64,000 bases of DNA from Timema cristinae (Eukaryota; Arthropoda; Insecta; Phasmatodea; Timematidae), in contig JBCFYV010000100.1 of assembly GCA_039000515.1 (NCBI GenBank), forward strand, positions 37,727,956-37,791,955, read 5' to 3'. Below are positions 1 through 11,074 of the stretch, in pieces. The position numbers and the translations under genes are program-made. The notes under the pieces are model-generated. The model was given only the letters and a program-made list of their open reading frames with translations. It searched no databases and was not told where the DNA came from. The first letter of the stretch is position 1. Every line of letters starts with the position of its first letter.

Positions 1-419
1 AGTTGGAATCATTAATTATTTCTACAGTTCTTAAACAGTCAGTTCATTAGATTAGAATCTGAAAGGCGAGATTTTATATTTTGTTTTTCACAATTTTATC
101 TATGAATAATACTGATTAATAAGAATTATCAATATGATTAATCTTCATCGTCAAGATATTCAACAAAATAAATGTTGTGTGGTATACTGTTTTCCAGATA
201 TTTTTGTCTGTATGACACGTCTTGAAGGATAATTGTTCTGTAGTTCGTAAATATCTGATTCCAACTAATATTAGTTCCGTACATTTTATTAATAAATTTG
301 TCAATGATACTGATATCAACGATATTAAATGGATTAAAAAAATCATAAGCTTTTTTCATGAAATTGTGCTAATATTTGAATGAATATATCGCCCAACATT
401 TCTGTGTGTCCACCATATA

Positions 420-677
420 TTATTTTTTATTTAGCACCCGTCTTACTACCCGTTCGGGTTATATGCTTTAAGTACTAATTACACTATTGGATTAGGAATT
501 GGGAAGGTTGAATTAAAGGAAGTGAACCCGCATTTGCGTGGAGGGAGAGTGGAAAACCATTTAGGAACACCCCCCCCCCCCAGTTCCCCTACCGAGATTC
601 GAACCTCGATCTCCCAGTACTCAGCAGTCGGGCTCAATACGACAAGCGTGTTAGCCAACTACGCCAAAGAGGCGGGT
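420..677 (-). mobile_element. SINE family B, full-length copy
   Basis: A tRNA-derived SINE read on the minus strand. The head (right side) carries a B-box-like GGTTCGAATCTCG and an A-box-like GGCGTAGTTGGC; the tail (left side) is the shared CCGAACGGGT / GTAAGACG end. It is bracketed by an 11-bp perfect duplication TCCACCATATA at 409-419 and 678-688, so the insertion is recent. A run of about 14 C interrupts the middle at 570-583. Confidence 0.88.
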
Positions 678-1016
678 TCCACCATATAATTTGATATCAA
701 AACATTTGTTTATTGAAATTTTTGACATGTGTGGAAAATGTGTCAATACATTTAAAAAAACTAAATTTCAGAATGAATATTTTGGTGAGTGCATTAAAAA
801 GGACCGAGGGGTGGACATGCGCCCACAATCGTGGGGTTGGCTACCTCTGGTACAGGTGTTTATATTCTCAATCATCATCATTGTCGATGTGCGTCAATAA
901 AATAGTTCAATAAAATAGGTCAACTGCACAAATTTCTTTAAAGATTCACGAAACCAAAGTAACCGCAACTTTTTTTTTTTTCCGATATGACAATATCACA
1001 TTTCAAAATACTTAAA

Positions 1017-1297
1017 ATTAGGTGACCTGGTGTCTAGGGGTAAGGTGTCAGACTTCTGTGCTGGCGGCCGGGGTTCAATCCTCGGTCCCGGCACGGATTT
1101 ATCTGATTTCCAAACCCTTCCTTCACCTCTGACAAGATATCTTGTGAATGTGGGGAATGCCAGGCCTCCATCGTAGTTCGGATTCCACGTTAAACTGTAG
1201 GTCCTCCATTTCATCTCACAATCACCCTACCATTACACATTAGCGTAAGTGCGTATAACCCGAACGGGTAGTAAGACGCGGTGCTAATAATAATAAT
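1017..1297 (+). mobile_element. SINE family A, full-length copy
   Basis: A tRNA-derived SINE. The head has TGTCTAGGGGTAAGGTG (A-box-like) and GGGGTTCAATCC (B-box-like) about 35 bp apart, giving a recognisable T-arm but no pairing acceptor stem, so it is not a working tRNA. The body runs to the shared tail CCCGAACGGGTAGTAAGACG and a short (TAA)n end. A perfect 12-bp target-site duplication AAAATACTTAAA lies at 1005-1016 and 1298-1309. An open frame on the opposite strand here is a chance reading of the SINE. Confidence 0.92.
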
Positions 1298-1309
1298 AAA
1301 ATACTTAAA

Positions 1310-3238
1310 CTTGGAAATAGTATAGTTAAACTATTCAAAATTCACCAATAATGTTTGCTACAATTCAAGATTATATTCGAATTTGTATAACTCGCTTCGC
1401 AGATTTCTCTTGGTTTGTTACCTTTTTTAGTTAAACTGAGTGTATTTAACCAGTGGCGTCAAATCATGTACATAACTCACAATGAAATGTTGATTTCACA
1501 ACGCTTTATTTGTTCAGGTATATTACTGACGTTCCGTGGTGGTTAAGGGGTAAAAGGTTAGAGGGGAAGAAGATGGTTGTGTCCATAGAGGAAAGTTTAG
1601 GTAAAACTTTTGATTATTATAACTGACCACAAGACCGGTTGAGCGAGCAACTGTGACCAACTTACGAGAGAAAAAAAACCCACAGGTTCTCCGATTTACC
1701 GCAAGTTCATTCCACCTGGGTGAAGTGTAGTGAACGTCTGCCACCCTCTGATATTCTACCATATTTTCTACAGCAGGACTAGGTTTATTTATGGCGACGT
1801 CTCTACTGCCCGTTAAAACACAAATTATTAACAATCTTCACAAACCACTGCTACCACCACAGCCTCGAATTTTACCCAACATCACCGCTAACTCAACCCC
1901 TTTCCTTTTTTTTTATTCCTCTCTTTTGTACAGTCTATGTTAATATGACTAGACTATGAATAAAACATTATGTAAAAAATATATATTTACATATATACAG
2001 CGTTTAACCAAAGCAGAGTCTACAGTCAAAATATCTTCAAATAAGCTCATTCTTATTTTATTATTTTTTTATTTTTTTTGTAATTGGTATTTCTAAATTT
2101 CCCTTGCGAGTTTTAATTTTTGAGTGTTTTTTTATAAATCTTTTCTTATGATAAATTTAATCATACAATGGATTGAAGATAATTTAATCAAGCTACTAAC
2201 TTGATTGGTTTAGTGTAATAATTTAACGTCTACAAGAAATTTGTTGACGTGAATTTTTAAATTATTAAGTAATACTATATTAATTTAATTAATCATACGT
2301 ATAACATCATTAAAAGGATTAGATTTTTAAAATATAGCTATCTTTAACTATAGTGTAAAATAGTAGTTAGTAATAGTTAGGAAATAGCTATTTAGTTACA
2401 CAACTTATCTTTAAATTCAAAAGATAACTCATTCGCACATGTTGTATATTGTGTTAATGAATTCATCATTTGGTTTGAATATTTCTGCGTATCTAAGGCG
2501 ATGAGCGAACGAAATATTAGATTAATAGAGAAAATAATAATACTTGGATTTGGGTCTGAAAGTTTCTCTATTGTGGTTAAACAAAGCACTCCAAGCTACT
2601 CTTCAAATTTTAGGAATTTGATATAAATGTTTGGTATTTGAAACTAGATTGAATAAAGTTTGATTTGAGACTAGATTAAATAGAAATAATATTAAATTAA
2701 ATATTTGTTTTGAATTATGTATAGCTTTATTACATATTTTTTTTACTGAAAATTAAAAAGGCACCTCCGCCCCCTCCCCAGGAGCATCCAAGCTACCGCT
2801 GGGACTATGGTACCTATTTTGGGGTGGGTGGTACCCCTTGAAGCCCTAACCTGTAAAACTCCCCCCAACCTCTTCAGGCCCAACCATTTCTCCCAGACGC
2901 ATATCTAGAACCGCTGGGACAATGAACGAAATTCTAACAAATAATGTTGTCCAAACTGAAGTTTACTCAAACACTTTGTAACTTGTACAGTGTTCATGTT
3001 AAACATTGTAGATTTTTAAATAAAGTTTCTTTAGAATTAAAATTCACGTATCCTTGAGCTTTATTAATTTTAGAAAATATGTATTTTCTTTGGTTATGGC
3101 AAAGTTTAATTAAAGAATACAGTGGCCTATTTTGTTTATTTTTACCTAAGTACCACGCAATTTGCAAACGGTTTGCCAGCTACATTTAATTAAAAAAATA
3201 GTATTATAAAAAATATCAAACCAAATAGATTTGAATCA
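1310..3238. other. Unique AT-rich DNA, no gene seen
   Basis: Mostly AT-rich single-copy-looking sequence. Between about 1500 and 1860 it is less AT-rich and holds a minus-strand open frame of 103 codons with no recognisable motif, probably chance. At 2758-2935 a GC-richer patch repeats CCGCTGGGAC twice (about 2798 and 2911), perhaps a relic of an unidentified element. Confidence 0.4.
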
Positions 3239-3248
3239 AATTTCAAAA

Positions 3249-3259
3249 TATGATATTAA

Positions 3260-3300
<41 letters not shown>

Positions 3301-3541
3301 GCACCACGTCTTACTACCCGTTTGGGCTATATCACTACGTAATGGAAATGGTAGGGTGGTTGTGATACGAAACGGAGGACCTACAGTTGTGGGATCCAAC
3401 TAGGTTGTGATTAATACACTTCTTTGTCAGAGGTGAAGGAAGGGTTTGGCATTCAGATAAAGCTATGCTGGGACTGTGGATTGAACCCCGGACCCCAACA
3501 CAGAAGTCCGACACCTTACCCCTAGACCACCAGTTCACCTT
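3249..3541 (-). mobile_element. SINE family A with long (TTA)n tail
   Basis: The tail lies at the left: about 45 bp of ATT repeats, then the shared CGTCTTACTACCCG end. The tRNA-like head ends near 3541 (CCTAGACCACCAGTTCACC). AATTTCAAAA is repeated at about 3239-3248 and 3542-3551, a 10-bp target-site duplication. The body diverges more than in the copy at 1017, with small indels. Confidence 0.87.
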
Positions 3542-3559
3542 AATTTCAAAAGGTTTATT

Positions 3560-4085
3560 CTTTTTTTGTAAATCTAATTTTATAAATTGACCTAAGTTTA
3601 CATTCTCTCCTATTAAACAATTGAATATTTTTTTGGTTGAAGTCCCTCATCCAAATTAATTTTGTCCTTTCCCTATGAATATCTTTAGGGGGTCACCAAA
3701 TGACCCTTTGGGGAACTCATCCTCATTCTCGGTGCTGTGTTGCGCACGCACGGTCGGTCTTTCATCAACGTACTAACGTATACATTAGCATTACGGGAAT
3801 CCGACCTTTATTGATCTTAAGACCAGAGAGCACTGATGCGTAGTCGTGTCTACATTTCATTACAGCTGGGCTGTAATGATAATACAGCCTGTCTCCTTGA
3901 CTAAGTGGTTTGAGGAAACTAACTACTGGTCTTGGGGAACCCAGTTCATGTTTGACAGTGCTTGAATCTAAATATTAATCATTTAAGGTGACCATTTGTC
4001 CCCGATTTAATAAAGTTGGTTAATAAAAAGTTTTAATTAGAGATCTGGCAACATACACATCATAACCGCTAACAAGTATTTCCCT
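3560..4085. other. Unique sequence, no gene seen
   Basis: No open frame or repeat family recognised. The patch 3700-3960 is less AT-rich and contains a small perfect hairpin with arms CATTACAG / CTGTAATG and a 5-nt loop at 3857-3877. Function unknown. Confidence 0.3.
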
Positions 4086-4087
4086 CT

Positions 4088-4398
4088 TGGTGACCTGATT
4101 GTCTAGGGTTAAGGTTTAAGACTTCTGTGCTGGGGGTCCGAGTTTCAATCCTTGGTCCCGGCACAGATTTATCTGATTACCAAACCCTTCTTTCACCTCT
4201 AACAAGACGTGTATTAATCACAACTTGTGAATGTGGGGAATGTCAGGCCTCCACCGTGGTTCAGATTCCACGTTAAACTGTAGGTCCTACATTTCATCTC
4301 ACAATCACACCTACCATTACACATTAGCGTAAGTGCGTATAACCCGAACGGGTAGTAAGACGCGGTGCTGCTGCTACTACTACTACTACTACTACTAC
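4088..4398 (+). mobile_element. SINE family A ending in an ACT microsatellite
   Basis: It has the family A head (GGTGACCTGATTGTCTAGGG), a T-arm-like GAGTTTCAATCC, the body and the shared tail. The usual (TAA)n end is replaced by CTGCTGCTACTACTACT, an expanded trinucleotide run. Head mutations suggest an older copy than those with perfect duplications. Confidence 0.85.
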
Positions 4399-5081
4399 AT
4401 ATATACTATAATAATATAATAATATATTCCCACTCATTTTAAGTTTTCGGCTCTAAATGTGCATAGACTAGCTCGCGTCTTATATTGTACCGTATCTTAT
4501 CAATTTCGTTACATAACTATATATAGATCATTATTCAGATAAAACCGGCCCCAAACTCATTATATTTTCAAAGTCTGTGTTTTAAATGTGCACCACAATC
4601 CATTACGAATATTTACAATAAAAAAACGATTAATAGTCGACGACCGGAATTTAACGTATCTGTTGGTGGCGCACATTTCAAAAACAGACTTTAAATAGTA
4701 TAAGTTTTGAGGCAGGTCTTATTTGGAACTTAAATTAACTTTGGAAAAAAAACAAAATAAACGTGGATTTGAAAATTAATTGAAATTTAATAAGCTTTAA
4801 TGATCAATTTTACCAAACTATTCGCGACGAAAATTCAATAGATTTTATTCTTACCGAAAACCTTTATATAAGAAAATACTTGTTCGTTACATCGGTCCAC
4901 TTGATCAAATAAATTATTAAAACTAATTTTCGAAGTGTCTAATCTATTTTTGTAGTGATTGTAAATTAATTGGTTAAAATTATAATATATTAATCAATTC
5001 ACGGAACTAGGCCATACTTATTTATGAAAATAGCACACAGTCCTACCTTGAATTTATATTTATCCTATCTTATGACTTATA

Positions 5082-5412
5082 AGCTACACCAAATTGGAAC
5101 CAGCAAAAATAATATTTCATTATGTCTTGGAGGATTACGCTATGGTCCTATATTGTTAGTTACACCATAGAGAAACCAAGCAAGAGAGACTGTCACTATG
5201 ACTGTAAAAAGACTGATTAAACTATAGTAATATATTATTATTTACACAATAGATAAACCAAGCAAGGTAGACTGGCAGTAAGGCTATAGGTTGACTGATT
5301 ACACTATGATTTTATATTTTAAGCTACACCATATTGGAAGCAACAAAGGTAAGCTTGCAGTGTGCCTTGATAGAATATGCAATGGTTATATTTTTTAAGC
5401 TACACCATAGAT
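5082..5412. repeat. Degenerate tandem repeat, about 79-bp period
   Basis: The motif (A)GCTACACCATA..GGAA.CAA recurs at about 5082, 5158, 5241, 5320 and 5397, spaced 76-83 bp apart, with a companion motif GACTGATTA.ACTATG between them. Copies are strongly diverged. A related minus-strand block lies at 11320-11405 (ATCAGTCAAGGCAAGCCTGT and GTGGTGTAGTC), so the unit is also dispersed. Confidence 0.55.
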
Positions 5413-5646
5413 AGGTTGCATTCAGCATAACTGGGTAATTTCTAGCTAGAAATAATTATAGACGTAAATTCTCTCCTTCTTCTCTCTCTCTCTCTCTAAT
5501 AAATAAATAATATATATATATATAGTTAATTTATATATATATATTATATTTTTTTTCAAACTCTAGTCCAACCGCTGGCTATCGGCCTAGAAACTTCTCT
5601 TCTGACACTCCACCATTATTACTTTTTTTTTTTTCGCTTACTGTAG

Positions 5647-5737
5647 GTAGAGAAAAGTATTAAAATCGTCTGTGGGCGGAACATCCTCCGACGTATTAGC
5701 GGCGCTAACACCCTACAGAGAATGATGCATGGAGCCG
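5647..5737 (+). other. Candidate small internal exon, speculative
   Basis: A 91-bp stretch is preceded by a textbook acceptor (a 12-T tract then CGCTTACTGTAG) and followed by a textbook donor (CCG|GTAAGT). Only one of the three plus frames is open, reading VEKSIKIVCGRNILRRISGA and on to the donor. The patch is much richer in CpG than its surroundings. No protein family is recognised, and polypyrimidine-AG plus GTAAGT can occur by chance in a 64 kb window. Confidence 0.2.
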
Positions 5738-5799
5738 GTAAGTAGAGCTCAGCGGCTTGTTAATTATTTCCGCCAGACGAACTTCCCCTCCGCGCACAT

Positions 5800-6750
5800 C
5801 CTCTTCCCCCTCTTCCTCCCCCCCCCCCCCCCGCCTCCTTAACATGTATCCAGCAGTCTAGTCCTTCTTCCCTCCTTCTTCCTGCAATCTATGTTTCACC
5901 ATGACTTTGTCTTTTCAACATGCTTAGCGATCTCATGTCTGTTGGTTCTTATCTTCTTCTCAATTTTTTAAAAATAATACTTTTGTTTCGTACGAATTTC
6001 CTTAGCTCTTTACTAGCTAACCTTCCTTCTATCTTTGTCAACTTATGTATATATATATATATTTCTTATTGGTTCATCTTTATCTCTATTTCCCTTGTTC
6101 CTTAATAAACTAGTTTGTACCATTTATTCGTCCTCTTTCAATATTATCTTCTTATAACTTTCATTTTCAAACCTTCAATTTTTCAAATCATCTTTCTCTC
6201 CCACACATGATACCCTAGTACGATACGTAAGCTTAACCTTCCCAAACAATATTCTTATTTTTAAATAACAGTTTATCCCGCCCTTTTCTCATCTTCCATT
6301 TATTTAAAGTATTTATTTTTTCCTCAAATATTTTCCTTTGTATAAGTTCTATTTCCTTGCTTTACAGTACTTTTCTTTTCGCTAAATTTACCTCCTTCCT
6401 TTGTTTATATTAAACTTTCTTTATATACTTATCTGCTATTACCTTATACAATTAGTTTTTACTCTCTCCACCTATCTTTTTTGGTGTATTATATCTGTCA
6501 CCTTTCTGATTATCTTCTTACCCCCTACCCTGTCTACGATTCTTATATATCTTTAAAAAATATTAATCTAATATATCCCTTGGAATACATTAGTTTATTT
6601 TACCAATACATGTATTTTATTTATTTCCTGAATTTTTTTTCTTTCTTCTTAATCTTTTTTCCTTATTTTATGACTTTATTTAATGTATTTAATAGTTTTA
6701 TGATAATCCAATACTGTATTTCTTCCTCACTCTTATCACTCTCCACTATT
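5800..6750. repeat. Pyrimidine-rich tract with 15-C run
   Basis: The plus strand is dominated by C and T. It includes an uninterrupted run of 15 C at 5818-5832 and short AT repeats near 6047-6062. Open frames across it are a by-product of composition and read mostly L, S, F, I and Y. This polypyrimidine sequence leads directly into the 31-bp minisatellite. Confidence 0.55.
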
Positions 6751-6754
6751 CTAC

Positions 6755-7165
6755 CTGCTTTGTCCATCGCTTATCTCTATCCTCTCTCCTTTGTTCATCG
6801 TTTATCGCTATCCTTCTTCCTTTGTTCATCGTTTGTCGCTATCCATCTTCCTTTGTCCATCGCTTATCGATATTCTCCCTCCTTTGTCCATCGCTTATCG
6901 CTATCCTCCTTCCTTTGTCATACTTACATGCCTAGCTCCTTGTTTATCGCTTATCTCTTCCTCTCCTTTTTCATCGTGTCGCACCATCTCCTTGTCATCG
7001 CTATCTCATCCCCTCTCCTTTGTTCCGTTATCGCTATCTTCTCCTTTTTCATCGTTTGTCGCTATCCATCTTCCTTTGTCCATCGCTATCGATATTCCCT
7101 CCTTTGTCCACGCGATCTCTATCTCCCCTTTGTCCATCGCGTATCATTATCATCCCTCCTTATGC
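6755..7165. repeat. 31-bp pyrimidine-rich minisatellite, about 13 units
   Basis: Unit: TCATCGTTTATCGCTATCC followed by TTCTTCCTTTGT (31 bp). The first five or so units (6760-6915) keep the period; later units lose single bases and the period becomes irregular. Because 31 is not a multiple of three, several frames stay open, giving overlapping pseudo-proteins of up to 239 residues that should not be annotated as genes. Confidence 0.85.
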
Positions 7166-8035
7166 TGTCTACATCCGTGTCGCTCTATCTTCCGGTTTAA
7201 AATCCTTCACTGACTGTCTTCATTCAACTCGCTAACTTCATTGGCCGGAACAACCGACATTGGGCGACCTCAGGAGCCCAGACCATCTATTCGAGTGATG
7301 GGCTACGTCACACTCCACATCCTTCACCGTTTCACAAAGCACTCCACTGGAAAGAGGGAAGGGTGGGAAAAAAAATACAGTTATAAACGGACCATCGTCA
7401 ACGAGTTGATCGTTGTTTATTAGTTGGTTACACCGCTACGATTACTGTGTGGAGGATGCAAAATTAAAAAAAAGGGTTGGATGATGGGGTGCGGGGAGGG
7501 AAGTGAAATTGCTTCTTTTGAACACTTAACACTCCTTTTAACACTCGTTTTATAAAAGTGATTTTGTATTTTAAAGTGGAGCTGGGGTGTTTTTGGGGGG
7601 AGGTGGTGCTTCGAATTTTTTTTTAAAAAGAGGAGTAATTCATTTTACCAACAGTTTCATAACTTTGAAGAGTGTAATCACACTTGCTAATAGACTAGAA
7701 TGTTATTTACTAAGCGACGTATGTGGGTAAAAGAGTATTAAAATGTATGTCTTCCCTCTAAAAAAATAAATAAGTGGACCATTTTTTCTTGCGCGTCGAC
7801 CGTAACATTTAAAAAATTTACTCGAAAGACTAATTTGTATAAAATTGTAAAATAAAATAATGTGATATATTTAAAATTTACAACTAGTTTGTCTAATTAA
7901 TTTCTATTTTTTGTATTTGAATAACTATCAATGTTGTCATTAGTATTATTAAAATTAATATTTTGTTTTTAGTTAATAAGTGTTAAACCAAGGATTATAC
8001 AATACATTAATATTTGGAATAAAGAAAATATATAT
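7166..8035. other. Unique DNA, no gene seen
   Basis: From 7220 to 7340 the sequence is less AT-rich with several CpGs; the rest is AT-rich with G-rich patches at 7475-7500 and 7595-7610. No repeat family or coding region recognised. Confidence 0.35.
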
Positions 8036-8039
8036 AGTT

Positions 8040-8690
8040 CAGGTGGAGGGGGTGGGGTGAAGGGAACGCTAGAAAAGGTAAGTGGTTTTGCAAGTTTTTA
8101 TAGAAACACTTTTTTTGACCAAAATAAATAAAATATTGTTCCAGTAAATTTTAATTAATGTCGATTCACCTGATATCAACTTTCTTTAGCAGAGCTTCTT
8201 ACTACCCGTTCTATTTATACGTCTATATACTAATTACACTAATGTGCTAGGGTTTGGTAATATTGAATTTAGAGGAACTGTACCTGGCATTTACGTGGAT
8301 GGAGAATGAAAACCCATTTAGTGAAAACCACCCTCAGTACACCCGATTGGTATGGAACCCCGATCGTTCAGTCTTCGGCACTTTAGTCTATTGTGAGAGT
8401 AGCGCCTTAGACCATGGAAGCACTGAAGTGGGTTCAAAGGTTGTTGAATATTTGTCATGAGCATAGCAGCATTAGATGAGAAACTTTTTTAAATGTAGAT
8501 AAAAAGGTGTTATTAAATTTCAGGACACCTTGATAGATATTTAAAAAAAACTTTTGATATCACCATGTTAAGAAAATTAATGTATTTGTATGGAAAATTT
8601 TTAATTTTTTATTTTGACCAAAAAAAAAAGCTTTTAACTTACGTAAAAACTGTAAAACACGACCTTTTTCGCGTCCACTTTTACGTCTTC
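8040..8690 (+). mobile_element. Foldback MITE (family FB1) split by a SINE
   Basis: The left arm (8040-8190) has GCAAGTTTTTATAGAAACAC and GACCAAAATAAATAAAATAT; the right arm (8440-8690) carries the reverse complement (TTTTGACCAAAA, AAAACTGTAAAACAC, TTTTTCGCGTCC). It matches the intact foldback at 18831-19204. A family C SINE at about 8191-8441 interrupts it near the central GATATCAAC / GTTGTTGAATAT motif. Confidence 0.75.
8191..8441 (-). mobile_element. SINE family C inserted in foldback MITE
   Basis: The shared tail is at the left (CTTCTTACTACCCGTT) and the tRNA-Leu-like head at the right (GCGCCTTAGACCATGGAAGC, the complement of a TGGTCTAAGGCG A-box). A 68-codon plus-strand open frame here is only a reading through the SINE. 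It postdates the host MITE. Confidence 0.75.
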
Positions 8691-9104
8691 ATAAAGAAAA
8701 TGCACTTGCATAAGCGTGTAGAACGGATGCAAATACACCATAAAAATCCACATGTATAAAAAATCTACCCTCAATTAATCCGGACTGTACTCTAATCTCA
8801 ACTTTCTCGTCCACGTAATATGTCAGTCGAGTATAATACGAACCTGACTATTTGTACCTTGTGACCAACGGTGCTGATCTACAAACGAGTTGAATGAAAA
8901 TGCATTTTAAAGAAATGGTACTGTTTTGAATTCCCTTTTTCACCAAACTTGTTTTTATTAGTAAATCTTAAATAACGGCAACCAAAATAAACCTTAAAAC
9001 TAAATTTTATTTGATACTAGGTGACAAAGGGAGTACAATATACTCTTGTGAGTACAATACACTGGTGGTAGACATATATGATACGGATACATTACATGCG
9101 AATA

Positions 9105-9376
9105 GACCTGGTGGTCTAGGGGTAAGGTGTCTGACTTCTGTGCTGGCGGCCGGGGTTCAATCCTCGGTCCCGGCACAGATTTATCTGATTACCAAAACCT
9201 TCCTTCACCTCTTACAAGAAGTGTATTAATCACAACCGTAGTTTGGATCCCACGTTAAACTGTAGGTCCTCCATTTCATCTCACAACCACCCTACCATTA
9301 CACATTAACGTAGGTGCGTATAACCCGAACGGGTAGTAAGACGCGATGCTAGTATAATAATAATAATAATAATTAA
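9105..9376 (+). mobile_element. SINE family A, young copy
   Basis: It starts in GACCTGGTGGTCTAGGGG, so it lacks about four bases of the head, and ends in (TAA)n. A perfect 14-bp target-site duplication ATTACATGCGAATA lies at 9091-9104 and 9377-9390. The body lacks the stretch between ATTAATCACAAC and CGTAGTTTGG that other copies have, a deletion of about 30 bp. Confidence 0.92.
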
Positions 9377-9429
9377 ATTACATGCGAATAACATTATTTC
9401 ACCCAAATGTCGGTTTTATTATGATAATA

Positions 9430-9722
9430 GCAATCCTGCACGGCGTTGCCCGTGACCTACTGTGGCATAAGAATTATAAAAGCAACCCCCCCCCCTACCC
9501 CAATGGTGCCCAATTTCAAATAGAAACGTAATTCTAAACCAGATTAAGAATATCTTTTTCATAAATTTGTTAAAAAAAATGGCTTAGTTAAAAATTTACT
9601 TAAAATTTTAAAATCTTGCTTCGAGGTGTTCTTCCGTCCATTTGTGTTAAAAATTTCAGATCTCTGCGTGCCGTAGATTTGGCTGAGCATCGCACACAGA
9701 CAAACACTTTTATTATCATATA
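9430..9722 (+). mobile_element. RTE-like non-LTR 3' remnant, copy 1
   Basis: It contains CTGCACGGCGTTGCCCGTG near the start and GTGCCGTAGATTTGGCTGAG then CACAGACAAACACTTTTATT near the end. This is the arrangement of a common invertebrate RTE-type 3' sequence, a class assignment made from memory. The same order of motifs recurs at 50902-51195. No coding part remains. Confidence 0.5.
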
Positions 9723-10480
9723 TATGTTATGTGCTCTAGTGGTCGTCCTTCCTGGATACAAATACAGAAGTCCTGGGTACGATCCCCGCGTTTACAGAAT
9801 TGTTTACGAATAAAGCAAATTGGAGCGATGTCAAACTTAGCCTCGTGAGGACAAATGAGGAGCTACTTGAATAAATTAGCGACTCTTGTCTAGAAAATTT
9901 AGCCTCGTGAGGACAAATGAGGAGCTACTTGAATAAATTAGCGACTCTTGTCTAAAAAATTTAGCTCGTGAGGACAAATGAGGAGCTACTTGAATAAATT
10001 AGCGACTCTTGTCTAGAAAATTTAGCCTCGTGAGGACAAATGAGGAGCTACTTGAATAAATTAGCGACTCTTGTCTAGAAAATTTAGCCTCGTGAGGACA
10101 AATGAGGAGCTACTTGAATAAATTAGCGACTCTTGTATAGAAAATTTAGCCTCGTGAGGACAAATGAGGAGCTACTTGAATAAATTAGCGACTCTTGTCT
10201 AGAAAATTTAGCCTCGTGAGGACAAATGAGGAGCTACTTGAATAAATTAGGACTCTGTCTAAAAATTTAGCTCGTGAGGACAATGAGGAGCTACTTGAAT
10301 AAATTAGCGATTTGTTAGAAAATTAGCCTGGAGGACAATGAGGAGCTACTTGATTAAATTAGTGACTCTTGTCTAGAAAATTTAGATTAACGGTGGAGGG
10401 TTCGTTGTACTAACCCAATGACATCCTCTATCCGCAAATATTGGCACTATCATCTTCTAAAGGTGGCGGCCGCTTGGTCG
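9723..10480 (+). mobile_element. tRNA-headed element family D with amplified interior
   Basis: Head: GCTCTAGTGGTCGTCC and GGGTACGATCCCCGCG, tRNA-like A and B boxes. Then come the 62-bp array (9836-10385) and the tail GATTAACGGTGGAGG .. CATCCTCTATCCGCA .. GGCACTATC. Sister copies at 15085-15385 and 45880-46425 have the same head, one copy of the 62-bp segment, and the same tail. It is a SINE or a short non-autonomous element with a tRNA-like promoter. Confidence 0.72.
9836..10385 (+). repeat. 62-bp tandem array inside a family D element, about 9 units
   Basis: Unit: CCTCGTGAGGACAAATGAGG, AGCTACTTGAATAAATTAGC, GACTCTTGTCTAGAAAATTTAG. The first seven units are nearly identical; the last two, from about 10245, carry several single-base deletions. 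The unit is present once in the sister element at about 15238-15297, so the array arose by local duplication within the element. Confidence 0.93.
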
Positions 10481-10489
10481 GTATAGCTC

Positions 10490-11070
10490 ACTTGCTGGTT
10501 GACCTCATGTAGTGTTTTTTTTTTTTTGTTCAAATGAGTGTACATTGTAATTACTTTGATTATACTGTTTTCACGTGCCCCAACTGCGTCTCACCACTCG
10601 TCTAGAATCTCTACACAAATTCACACTAATCGGGTAGACACGAGGAAGGTATAATTTAAATAAATTGTACCCTCATTTGCGTGAAGGGAGGGTAAGAAAA
10701 ATAACGGAAAGTCAAGAGTGGGGGATAACGCTTAATACACAACGCCAGTAATCAAACTCTAAAATCTCCACGATCACCTGAAAACCAGAGAACAGTGTGG
10801 GGTTAAGTGGATAATTTTGTCATCAACTGTCCCAACTAAAATCTATTTTCATTTTTCTAAGTGAGAGGCACATAGTTGCGTGTCTGTCTGAGTTGACAAA
10901 ACGAGTGTGAACATAAATTATATGTAATACAAGGGTGTATCCACACAGAAAAACAATGGAATAAAAAAAAAAGAATCCTACTTTTCTTTACTTATGGACA
11001 AAAAAAAAATTGCCACTTTTCTCTACTTATGGGAAAAAAAAATTCTCTGTAAGAACATATTATTAAAGTT
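10490..11070. other. AT-rich DNA with SINE relic
   Basis: At 10640-10800 a minus-strand family C-like body is recognisable (CGAGGAAGGTATAATTTAAA, CTCATTTGCGTGAAGGGAGG) without a clear head or duplication. The rest is AT-rich with A homopolymers. No gene. Confidence 0.45.
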
Positions 11071-11074
11071 AAAT

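Noticed and set aside
1017..1100. Intact tRNA gene at the head of the family A SINE
   Set aside because: A- and B-box-like motifs and a T-arm are present, but the ends do not pair as an acceptor stem, and the sequence recurs with the same SINE body many times.
6481..7213. Long plus-strand open frames (up to 239 codons) as a membrane-protein gene
   Set aside because: They read through a pyrimidine-rich tract and a 31-bp minisatellite; several frames are open at once and the residues follow base composition (L, S, F, I, Y).
9836..10385. CRISPR-like array of regular repeats
   Set aside because: Units are contiguous with no unique spacers, and the context is eukaryotic; the same applies to the 38-, 46- and 62-bp arrays elsewhere.
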